6,377 bases of DNA from JASFEQ01 sp050122535 (GTDB lineage Bacteria > Desulfobacterota > DSM-4660 > Desulfatiglandales > HGW-15). Shown piece by piece: positions 1-5,962 of the stretch; position 1 is the stretch's first letter, and every line of letters begins with the position of its first letter. Made by a program: the position numbers and the translations under genes. Where the stretch lies: the NCBI GenBank assembly GCA_050122535.1, contig JASFIT010000274.1, forward strand, positions 1-6,377, given 5' to 3'. The notes under the pieces were generated by a model, which did not search any database, was not told the DNA's origin, and saw nothing but the letters and a program-made list of their open reading frames with translations.

Positions 1-153
1 CGCTCGCAGATCGTGGATGCCGTTCGTGGGGATGATTATCCAGTTACAGACCGTTCTGTTGATGTCCAAATTGTTGGATTGCGCAAGAAACTGGGGCCTG
101 CCGGCAAGTATATCGAAACGGTTCGGGGAGTTGGATATCGGTTCAGGGAGTAG
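1..153 (+). CDS. phoB: PhoB-type response regulator, C-terminal fragment
   Basis: This is the last 50 residues of an OmpR/PhoB-family response regulator; the start and the receiver domain lie outside the window. The reading frame is open from base 1 to the TAG at 151-153. The segment RSVDVQIVGLRKKLG (residues 18-32 of the fragment) matches the recognition helix of the winged-helix domain, and ETVRGVGYRF (39-48) matches the C-terminal wing hairpin characteristic of the family. Family knowledge: such proteins bind direct-repeat DNA as dimers once phosphorylated by their cognate kinase. Assignment to PhoB rather than another OmpR-type regulator rests on the adjacent phoR (3-bp gap) and the pst operon downstream. 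Its likely targets are the 11-bp-period repeats at 1971-2003 and 2124-2167. Confidence 0.88.
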   Translation, partial: RSQIVDAVRGDDYPVTDRSVDVQIVGLRKKLGPAGKYIETVRGVGYRFRE

Positions 154-156
154 ACC

Positions 157-1938
157 GTGGCAAAAAAGAAAAGGTTGCTCTGGCAACTTTATCCCACTTA
201 CATAGTGATCATAGTCGTATCTCTCTTGGCTGCTACCTGGTTTGCTTCCAGGACGCTGAAACAGTTCTATCAAGAACAGAGCGCTTCAGATCTGGAGGCC
301 CGAGCCCTCCTTCTTAAGAGTCAAATCTTAGAGTATCTCTCACCACTAGACGCACAAGCTATTGATCGATTGTGTAAAAAAGTGGGAGGGCAAGCCACAA
401 CGCGTATCACGGTCATTCTGCCCTCGGGCAAAGTCATTGGGGATTCTGAAAAGGACCCTGAAAAGATGGACAACCACGTGGATCGCCCTGAAGTGATTCA
501 AGCCCTAAGGGGTCAGGTGGGCATGTCCACAAGGTATAGCCGTACCCTTGGCAAGGAAATGATGTATGTAGGGATACCCCTGAGAAAGAATTCCCGCTTG
601 GTAGGCTTGGTCCGTACATCCGTGCCATTGATCTCCATAGATAAGGCCCTGAAGAGCATTCAGACTAAGATCGCGATCGGGGGCCTGCTCATAGCCATAC
701 TTGCTGCAATTCTGAGTTTGGTGGTATCTCGGCGAATCAGTCGGCCCATTGAGGAGATAAGGAAGGGGGCTGAATGCTTTGCACAGGGCGATTTTAAATG
801 CAGACTCCCACTCTCTGGGTCAGAGGAACTGGGAAGTCTCTCCGAAACGATGAATCAGATGGCCATTGAACTCCAGGAGAGAATCAATGGTATGAGAGAG
901 CAGAGAAACGAGCTTGAGGCCGTGCTATCAAGCATGATTGAAGGCGTCATAGCGTTGGACAAAGAGGAACGGGTCATCAGTATAAATCAAGCAGCTGCTC
1001 AAATGTTTGAAACCAATCCTGGGAGCGCACAGGGCCGAAGCATTCAAGAGGTGGTGAGAAACAGCGATCTCCAGAATTTTGTGAGAAATGCCCTGTCTAG
1101 CGAAGGACCCGTGGAATGCGACATCGTTCTGTACTCGGATGGTGAACGCGTCCTCAACGGGCACAGTACGGTCCTTCACGATGCAGGGGGCAATCGGATT
1201 GGTGCGCTTATTGTTCTAAATGACGTGACCCGCTTAAGAAGACTGGAGAATATTCGACGAGATTTTGTGGCCAATGTTTCTCATGAGATTAAAACTCCCA
1301 TAACCGCTATAAAGGGTTTTGTGGAGACGCTCCGCGACGCGGCGATGACGAATGGCAAGGACGCTGATCGGTTCCTGGCTATTATTCAGAAACATGTGGA
1401 TCGCCTTGATGCCATCATAGAAGATCTCCTAAGCCTTTCCAGGATTGAAGAGGATGTGGAAACAGAGGAGATCGTCCTTGAAGAGGGTCGCATAAGAGAT
1501 GTCCTTCTGACAGCGATCCAGGTCTGCCAGGTGAAGGCAGCTCCCAAAAATATCCGTGTGGAACTGAGCTGTAGCGAGGACCTTAAGGCAAAGATTAATC
1601 CGCCACTTCTTGAGCAGGCCGTCGTGAACCTTTTGGACAATGCGATCAAATACAGTGACGCGGATAGCGAAGTGCAGGTAGAGGCGAAAAGAGCTGATAG
1701 CAAGATCCTCATCAATGTCCGAGATCAAGGGTGCGGCATTGATAAGAAGCATCTATCTCGCCTCTTTGAGCGCTTCTATCGTGTAGACAATGCAAGGAGC
1801 CGCAAAATGGGCGGCACAGGTTTGGGGCTTGCCATTGTTAAGCATATTACCCAGGCCCACGGAGGTCACGTCACCGTGGACAGCACCCCGGAAAAGGGAA
1901 GTACCTTCAGTCTGCATTTACCGACCAACCTCAATTAA
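157..1938 (+). CDS. phoR: Phosphate-regulon sensor histidine kinase PhoR
   Basis: Membrane sensor kinase of 593 residues that phosphorylates, and probably dephosphorylates, PhoB according to phosphate status. Visible domains in order: short basic N-terminus; TM1 about 12-30; extracytoplasmic sensor about 31-170 with a GDSEKDPEKMDNHVDRPEV segment (95-113) typical of PhoR-like kinases; TM2 about 172-190; HAMP about 191-243; PAS about 250-358; HisKA with H-box FVANVSHEIKTP and phospho-acceptor His376; and a HATPase domain with N-box NLLDNAIKY (491-499), G1 DQGCG (523-527), F-box LFERFYRVD (536-544) and G2 GGTGLGL (552-558). All catalytic motifs are intact. The start is GTG, chosen because AGGGAG (145-150) lies 6 bp upstream and the gap to phoB is only 3 bp, suggesting translational coupling. 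The full sensor architecture resembles Bacillus-type PhoR more than the E. coli protein, which lacks a large periplasmic domain. Confidence 0.96.
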   Translation: MAKKKRLLWQLYPTYIVIIVVSLLAATWFASRTLKQFYQEQSASDLEARALLLKSQILEYLSPLDAQAIDRLCKKVGGQATTRITVILPSGKVIGDSEKDPEKMDNHVDRPEVIQALRGQVGMSTRYSRTLGKEMMYVGIPLRKNSRLVGLVRTSVPLISIDKALKSIQTKIAIGGLLIAILAAILSLVVSRRISRPIEEIRKGAECFAQGDFKCRLPLSGSEELGSLSETMNQMAIELQERINGMREQRNELEAVLSSMIEGVIALDKEERVISINQAAAQMFETNPGSAQGRSIQEVVRNSDLQNFVRNALSSEGPVECDIVLYSDGERVLNGHSTVLHDAGGNRIGALIVLNDVTRLRRLENIRRDFVANVSHEIKTPITAIKGFVETLRDAAMTNGKDADRFLAIIQKHVDRLDAIIEDLLSLSRIEEDVETEEIVLEEGRIRDVLLTAIQVCQVKAAPKNIRVELSCSEDLKAKINPPLLEQAVVNLLDNAIKYSDADSEVQVEAKRADSKILINVRDQGCGIDKKHLSRLFERFYRVDNARSRKMGGTGLGLAIVKHITQAHGGHVTVDSTPEKGSTFSLHLPTNLN

Positions 1939-1970
1939 TCTTCAGAAGCCTCCCCAATTATCTCATTTAA

Positions 1971-2018
1971 TTTTAATGCACCCCTAACGAATCCCTAACA
2001 TTTAGTGGCTACTATTCT
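1971..2018 (+). promoter_or_regulatory. Distal PhoB-box array (three units) with -10-like hexamer, putative pst promoter
   Basis: Three 11-bp units start at 1971, 1982 and 1993 (TTTTAATGCAC, CCCTAACGAAT, CCCTAACATTT). The first is degenerate and the other two carry CTAAC at 1984 and 1995. CTAACAT matches the E. coli PhoB half-site CTGTCAT at 5 of 7 positions and in the same orientation; the E. coli box likewise has 7-bp repeats separated by 4 bp. TATTCT at 2013-2018 (4/6 match to TATAAT) begins 11 bp after the last 7-mer (1995-2001), the arrangement seen at E. coli Pho promoters, where the box replaces the -35. The array starts 32 bp after the phoR stop, so it would drive pstS and the genes downstream with a leader of about 175 nt. 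Confidence 0.72.
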
Positions 2019-2123
2019 AGTTATATGAGAAGGGCGTATTCTGCACCAAGTTCCTGATATCACAAAAAATATGCTTGAGGATAGAGCGAGGAAAGGAGGT
2101 GGTCAGAAGGGAAATATGATGAG

Positions 2124-2167
2124 CCTTAACATGAATCTAACACAAATCTAACCATCCACTAACATTC
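2124..2167 (+). promoter_or_regulatory. Proximal PhoB-box array, four units
   Basis: Four tandem 11-bp units begin at 2124, 2135, 2146 and 2157 (CCTTAACATGA, ATCTAACACAA, ATCTAACCATC, CACTAACATTC), so TAAC recurs at 2127, 2138, 2149 and 2160 with exact helical-turn spacing. The core is the same as in the distal array. The last 7-mer ends only 34 bp before the pstS ATG. The hexamer at the usual 11-bp distance (AATGAA, 2177-2182) is a poor -10; TAAAAA at 2173-2178 is closer to consensus but spaced 7 bp. The array could drive a very short-leader transcript, or act as an accessory or autoregulatory PhoB site inside the leader of the distal promoter. Confidence 0.7.
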
Positions 2168-2199
2168 AGTTCTAAAAATGAATTAATTCGGAGGAAAAA

Positions 2200-3018
2200 A
2201 TGAAATTTAAAAGTCTTTCTGTATTTGTTTTGGCTGTGGCCCTGTGCTTCACGGTAAATGTGGTCTGGGCAGGTAATATCGTGATCAAAGGCTCCACCAC
2301 AGTTCTACCCATTGCCCAGAAAGTGGCGGAGGCTTACATGAAAGAGCATCCTGATGTGAAGATTACCATTTCCGGTGGTGGATCAGGTAATGGCATCAAG
2401 GCCCTCATCGACGGATCAACCGATATTGCGGATAGCTCGAGATTCATTAAGTCAAAAGAAGTAAAACTCGCCGTTGAAAGGGGGGCGTATCCGGTTCCTT
2501 TTGCCGTGGCCTACGATTGCATCGTGCCCGTGGTGCACCCCTCCAATTCTGTTACTGATATCAGCATGAAGCAGCTCAAAGACGTCTACATGGGAAAAGT
2601 CAAGAATTGGAAAGAGCTTGGCGGGCCTGATAGAAAAATCGTGGTCATCTCTCGCGATACCTCTTCCGGAACCTATGAAGTCTGGCACAAAAAGGTATTG
2701 AAAAAGGAGAGAGTTTTTCCAGGAGCCCTTCTTCAGGCCTCAAACGGCGCCATTGTGCAAGCAGTGGCAAAAAACAAGAACGCTATCGGCTATATAGGTC
2801 TAGGCTACATGGAAAGGACCGTTAAGGCTCTAACGGTGAATAGAGTTGAGGGATCCGAAGAGACGACCCTTAACGGCACATATCCCATTAGTAGAGCACT
2901 TTATATGTTTACAGCCGGTTGGCCAAAGGGTGACACACTCAACTTCCTCAACTACGTTACTCACCCTGAAAAAGGGCAAAAGCTTGTGAGTGAAATAGGT
3001 TTTGTGCCCCTATATTAA
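2200..3018 (+). CDS. pstS: Periplasmic phosphate-binding protein PstS
   Basis: Soluble binding protein of 272 residues that delivers inorganic phosphate to PstC-PstA. A Sec signal peptide covers residues 1-24 (Lys2 and Lys4, hydrophobic core 6-19, cleavage expected after VWA at 24); no lipobox is seen. Phosphate-pocket segments typical of PstS are present: GSTTVLP (31-37), SGGGSGNG (58-65), DIADSSR (75-81) and SRDTSSGTY (151-159). At 272 residues it belongs to the short PstS class and is smaller than the roughly 346-residue E. coli precursor. The ATG is supported by GGAGG at 2190-2194, 5 bp upstream, the strongest well-placed ribosome-binding site in the window. Two PhoB-box arrays precede it and a stable hairpin follows, consistent with PstS being made in excess over the membrane components. 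Confidence 0.96.
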   Translation: MKFKSLSVFVLAVALCFTVNVVWAGNIVIKGSTTVLPIAQKVAEAYMKEHPDVKITISGGGSGNGIKALIDGSTDIADSSRFIKSKEVKLAVERGAYPVPFAVAYDCIVPVVHPSNSVTDISMKQLKDVYMGKVKNWKELGGPDRKIVVISRDTSSGTYEVWHKKVLKKERVFPGALLQASNGAIVQAVAKNKNAIGYIGLGYMERTVKALTVNRVEGSEETTLNGTYPISRALYMFTAGWPKGDTLNFLNYVTHPEKGQKLVSEIGFVPLY

Positions 3019-3033
3019 TAAGGTGACTCATAT

Positions 3034-3060
3034 GCGGATGGCGCATTGGGCGTCATCCGC
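3034..3060 (+). other. Intercistronic hairpin between pstS and pstC
   Basis: Bases 3034-3044 (GCGGATGGCGC) pair with 3050-3060 (GCGTCATCCGC) in an uninterrupted 11-bp stem containing one G-U pair, closing a 5-nt loop (3045-3049). It begins 15 bp after the pstS stop. What follows is TTACATTTAA, not a run of T, so a classical intrinsic terminator is unlikely. A 3' stabiliser or partial attenuator that keeps pstS mRNA above pstCAB mRNA is the likely role, by analogy with other binding-protein transporter operons; this is inference. Confidence 0.75.
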
Positions 3061-3103
3061 TTACATTTAAGTGAAGAGCATTTAAGATTGAAGTGGCAGT
3101 AGG

Positions 3104-4015
3104 ATGGTAAGAGGTTATCAAAGGGGAAAAGCGCGCCAAAGAAAAGAAAAGACGATCCGTATCTTTTTTTTCTGTGTCGCGCTGGCCTCCATTACGACAC
3201 TCGCCTTAATTGTCATTTTTCTTTTTATGGAAGGCCTCCCCATCTTCAGCAAGGTCTCAATCAAAGATTTCATTTTCGGAAAATATTGGTATCCCACTGA
3301 CGATCCAGCCGATTTCGGAATTTTTGCGCTTATTGTAGCTTCCCTGGCCGTGACTGCTGTGGCCTCAGCGATCTCCATACCCCTAGGGGTGATGACAGCC
3401 CTTTATCTTGCAGAGGTTGCCTCTGCCCGGGTTCGGGAGTGGATTAAACCCATTGTGGAGCTCCTGGCAGCCCTTCCCTCTGTGGTGATTGGCTTTTTCG
3501 GCATGGTGGTGGTCGCTCCGTTCCTGCAGGACGTGCTCGATGTCGCTACAGGGTTAAATCTTTTTAACGCAGCATTGATGCTGGCCTTTATGTCCATTCC
3601 GACCATCTGTAGCATCTCTGAGGACGCTATTTTCAGTGTACCCAAGGAACTCAAGGAAGCCTCCCTGGCCTTAGGTGCCACACACTGGGAGACTATCTGG
3701 CGAGTGACCATTCCTGCATCCATTTCAGGCATAAGTACGGCCATCATCCTGGGCATGTCTCGGGCCATTGGGGAGACCATGGTTGTGCTTATGGTCGCAG
3801 GTGGCGCAGCCATGATACCTACGTCTTTGTTCGATCCGGTAAGGCCTATGCCAGCGAGCATAGCGGCTGAGATGGCAGAGGCTCCTTTTCGAGGTGATCA
3901 TTATTATGCCTTGTTCGCCACGGGGATTGTATTATTCCTCTTTACTCTTGTATTTAATATGGTGGCGGAACACATCTCTCACAAATACAGGCAGGTGGGG
4001 GCAGCAACCCTATAG
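3104..4015 (+). CDS. pstC: Phosphate ABC transporter permease PstC
   Basis: Inner-membrane permease of 303 residues, half of the PstC-PstA translocation channel. It has a basic cytoplasmic N-terminus (residues 1-19), TM1 about 18-42, the PstC-typical extracytoplasmic stretch with FGKYWYPTDDPADFG (58-72), and about five more membrane segments (roughly 73-100, 115-143, 152-173, 205-233 and 268-291). The EAA loop that docks on PstB is KEASLALGATHWETIWRV (184-201), followed by SRAIGET (219-225), a charged motif conserved in Pst permeases. PstC rather than PstA is inferred from the W-P-T segment and the position directly after pstS. The start has only a weak ribosome-binding site (GAAGTGG, 3090-3096), but an in-frame TGA at 3089-3091 excludes an earlier start and later ATGs would remove TM1. 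Confidence 0.95.
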   Translation: MVRGYQRGKARQRKEKTIRIFFFCVALASITTLALIVIFLFMEGLPIFSKVSIKDFIFGKYWYPTDDPADFGIFALIVASLAVTAVASAISIPLGVMTALYLAEVASARVREWIKPIVELLAALPSVVIGFFGMVVVAPFLQDVLDVATGLNLFNAALMLAFMSIPTICSISEDAIFSVPKELKEASLALGATHWETIWRVTIPASISGISTAIILGMSRAIGETMVVLMVAGGAAMIPTSLFDPVRPMPASIAAEMAEAPFRGDHYYALFATGIVLFLFTLVFNMVAEHISHKYRQVGAATL

Positions 4016-4110
4016 GGATTTTGGATTTTGCCCGCCTGCCTCGCCTGAGTGAGAGCGATGGCGGGCACGGATTTTCGATTTTAGATTGTGGAATGTGGAT
4101 TTTGGAATCA
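4016..4110 (+). repeat. GGATTTT-type 7-bp tandem repeats flanking a GC hairpin
   Basis: Directly after the pstC stop are two perfect GGATTTT copies (4016-4029). A GC-rich inverted repeat follows: GCCCGCC at 4030-4036 pairs with GGCGGGC at 4060-4066, with an inner TCGC/GCGA stem (4041-4044 with 4055-4058). Then six in-register heptamers run from 4069 to 4110: GGATTTT, CGATTTT, AGATTGT, GGAATGT, GGATTTT, GGAATCA. No coding potential is seen. It resembles short dispersed intergenic repeats that I associate with deltaproteobacterial genomes; that association is from memory and unverified here. Confidence 0.7.
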
Positions 4111-4154
4111 TGTATACCCATCATTCCAGTATTCCACTATTCCAACATTCCCCG
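4089..4154 (+). repeat. ATTCC 8-bp tandem repeats forming a long imperfect hairpin with the GGAAT heptamers
   Basis: Four 8-bp units begin at 4123, 4131, 4139 and 4147 (ATTCCAGT, ATTCCACT, ATTCCAAC, ATTCCCCG). They are complementary to the GGAAT/GGAT heptamers just upstream. Bases 4089-4108 can pair with 4123-4144 to give 19 pairs (one G-U), one mismatch and two single-base bulges around a 14-nt loop at 4109-4122. No T-tract follows, so this is not an obvious terminator; a processing, stabilising or attenuating hairpin between pstC and pstA is possible. Confidence 0.72.
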
Positions 4155-4160
4155 AAATTT

Positions 4161-4178
4161 GCGGAGTGAGCGGAGCGA
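4161..4178 (+). repeat. Short tandem repeat GCGGAGTGA / GCGGAGCGA
   Basis: Two adjacent 9-bp units (4161-4169 and 4170-4178) differ at one base. They complete the repeat-rich part of the pstC-pstA spacer. Bases 4179-4227 hold nothing recognisable beyond a weak AGAGGT (4209-4214) ahead of pstA. Confidence 0.55.
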
Positions 4179-4227
4179 ATAGTTTGTAATGAATCAATCA
4201 TGAATTGCAGAGGTACAATCTGATTCC

Positions 4228-5139
4228 ATGTCTCTATTGGCAGTGAAAGATACCAGCAAGAAAAATAGGATTGGTAATAGAGGACTTCAGGCCCGGCGTA
4301 GGGTTTTACAGAGTTTTGTATTTGGGTTTTTCAGACTCTCTGCTGGCATTAATGGTATAGCATTGCTCGTCATCGTCTATTTCCTTGTAACAAAGGGATG
4401 GAGGGCTATAACCTGGACGTTCCTCACGCAACCGCCCATGGAGTCCATGACAAAAGGGGGAATTCTGCCCTGCATTGTCGGGACAATCTGCCTTAGCGTG
4501 GGCGCTATTCTCGTAGCCTTCCCCATTGGGGTCGCTTCGGCGATATATCTCCATGAATATGCGAGGCCTGGTCGGGTTTTGCGTATCATTCGCTTGGGCA
4601 TAAACAATCTGGCAGGCGTGCCCTCAGTGGTATTCGGTCTCTTTGGTTTGGCATTCTTCGTGGTCTGGTTAAATTTTGGTGTAAGCATTCTCGCTGGTGC
4701 GTTAACCCTGGGGGCACTCACCTTGCCCGTAATTATTGGGGCCTCAGAGGAGGCTCTCCGTTCAGTTCCAGATACCTATCGAGAAGCCTCCTTAGGGTTG
4801 GGGGCAACCAAGTGGCAGACCATCTATCGGGTGGTTCTGCCGGCCGCTCTGCCGGGTATTCTTACCGGAGCCATCTTGGGGATCAGTCGGGCTGCGGGAG
4901 AGACCGCACCTATCATGTTCACCGCAGCTGTATTTTTCACGCCATCTCTGCCCACGTCTATTTTCGATGAAATCATGGCACTTCCCTATCACATCTATGT
5001 CCTGGCTACGGCTGGCACGGAGATCGAAGTGACTCGCCCCTTACAATACGGCACGGCCTTGGTACTGATTACTCTTGTTCTTGGATTGAACCTTATTGCC
5101 ATTATATACCGGGCTCGCCTCCGCAGGCGGATGAGGTAA
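4228..5139 (+). CDS. pstA: Phosphate ABC transporter permease PstA
   Basis: Second inner-membrane permease of 303 residues, partner of PstC. A strongly basic cytoplasmic N-terminus (KKNRIGNRGLQARRR, residues 11-25) precedes about six membrane segments: roughly 36-57, 78-108, 121-148, 150-172, 207-235 and 274-295. The EAA loop is REASLGLGATKWQTIYRV (185-202), followed by SRAAGET (220-226), paralogous to the same region of PstC. The protein ends in a basic tail (RARLRRRMR). PstA is favoured over a second PstC by its position and its pairing with the preceding gene. The ATG is the best start, but its only Shine-Dalgarno candidate, AGAGGT (4209-4214), is 13 bp away. TTG at 4237 and GTG at 4243 are in-frame alternatives with no better signal. 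An in-frame TGA at 4201-4203 bounds it upstream. Confidence 0.94.
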   Translation: MSLLAVKDTSKKNRIGNRGLQARRRVLQSFVFGFFRLSAGINGIALLVIVYFLVTKGWRAITWTFLTQPPMESMTKGGILPCIVGTICLSVGAILVAFPIGVASAIYLHEYARPGRVLRIIRLGINNLAGVPSVVFGLFGLAFFVVWLNFGVSILAGALTLGALTLPVIIGASEEALRSVPDTYREASLGLGATKWQTIYRVVLPAALPGILTGAILGISRAAGETAPIMFTAAVFFTPSLPTSIFDEIMALPYHIYVLATAGTEIEVTRPLQYGTALVLITLVLGLNLIAIIYRARLRRRMR

Positions 5140-5180
5140 TCATGGAGGTTAGGCTTCGCGTATTAGATTTATAGGGTTTA

Positions 5181-5945
5181 ATGATGGATAAATCATTAAA
5201 GATGAGCACCGAAAAATTTGATTTCTATTATGGCGATTTCCATGCCTTGCATGACATATCGCTCAACTTCTATGCCAATGAGGTGACAGCCCTTATTGGG
5301 CCTTCAGGGTGTGGAAAAAGTACTTTGTTGCGCTGCCTGAACCGGATGAATGATCTTATCCCATACAGCCGGGCAAATGGGCAAATCTTATTGGATGGTC
5401 AGGATATCTACGATCCTACTGTGGATGTGGTTACGCTTCGTCTTCGTGTGGGAATGGTATTTCAAAAGCCCAATCCCTTTCCCAAGACAATCTTTGAAAA
5501 TGTGGCGTATGGTCTACGGGTAAATGGCATTAAAAATAGGGCGCAGGTCACCGAACGGGTTGAGAAGACGCTTAGGCAAGCCGCCCTTTGGGAAGAGGTA
5601 AAAGATAGGCTTCATGACTCAGCACTGGAGCTATCAGGGGGACAGCAGCAGCGCCTCTGTATTGCCCGTGCCCTGGCCGTGGAACCTGAAGTTCTTTTGA
5701 TGGATGAGCCCTGCTCGGCTCTTGATCCCATTGCCACACAGAAAATCGAAGAATTGATCCATGAATTAAAGGAATCCTATACTATTATTATCGTGACCCA
5801 CAACATGCAGCAGGCGGCCAGGGTATCTGACATAACAGCTTTCTTGTACCTGGGCAAGCTCATTGAAGTAGGTGTGACCGACGCCCTTTTTACCCGGCCC
5901 AAACTCAAACAGACAGAAGACTACATTACTGGCCGTTTCGGATAG
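5181..5945 (+). CDS. pstB: Phosphate ABC transporter ATP-binding protein PstB
   Basis: Cytoplasmic ATPase of 254 residues that powers PstC-PstA. All nucleotide-binding motifs are intact: Walker A GPSGCGKST (40-48), Q-loop Gln95 within VFQKPNPFPKTIFENV (93-108), signature LSGGQQQR (151-158), Walker B VLLMDEP (171-177), D-loop SALD (179-182) and H-loop His207. The QKPNPFP segment and the length near 250-260 are characteristic of PstB among ABC ATPases. ATGs at 5181 and 5184 are adjacent; AGGG at 5173-5176 lies 4 bp from the first and 7 bp from the second, so 5184 may be the true start (253 residues). A third in-frame ATG at 5202 is less likely. The gene begins 41 bp after pstA in the same operon. 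Confidence 0.97.
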   Translation: MMDKSLKMSTEKFDFYYGDFHALHDISLNFYANEVTALIGPSGCGKSTLLRCLNRMNDLIPYSRANGQILLDGQDIYDPTVDVVTLRLRVGMVFQKPNPFPKTIFENVAYGLRVNGIKNRAQVTERVEKTLRQAALWEEVKDRLHDSALELSGGQQQRLCIARALAVEPEVLLMDEPCSALDPIATQKIEELIHELKESYTIIIVTHNMQQAARVSDITAFLYLGKLIEVGVTDALFTRPKLKQTEDYITGRFG

Positions 5946-5962
5946 ACAGAGAGGATGAGTAT

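Noticed and set aside
17..205. Plus-strand open frame of 62 codons overlapping the phoB/phoR junction.
   Set aside because: It overlaps the phoB tail and the phoR start in another frame; both of those show clear family motifs and this product shows none.
1386..1752. Long open frames on the minus strand opposite phoR, and similar ones opposite pstC and pstA.
   Set aside because: They lie wholly within well-supported genes, have low-complexity or unrecognisable products and lack start signals; shadows of the sense coding.
1939..1970. Possible terminator between phoR and the distal PhoB boxes.
   Set aside because: The stretch is AT-rich, but I find no stem-loop before the T-rich bases, so read-through from phoBR into pst is possible.
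4189..4203. ATG at 4189 upstream of pstA as a possible leader peptide or alternative start.
   Set aside because: It stops after four codons (TGA at 4201-4203) and has no Shine-Dalgarno.
5116..5129. Small inverted repeat CGCCT-CCGC-AGGCG near the 3' end of pstA.
   Set aside because: Only 5 bp of stem with a 4-nt loop, inside the arginine-rich coding tail and without a T-tract; explained by codon content.
5140..5180. Possible short gene starting at ATG 5143 between pstA and pstB.
   Set aside because: It opens for only ten codons to a TAG at 5173-5175, with no clear Shine-Dalgarno and no recognisable content; ordinary spacer.
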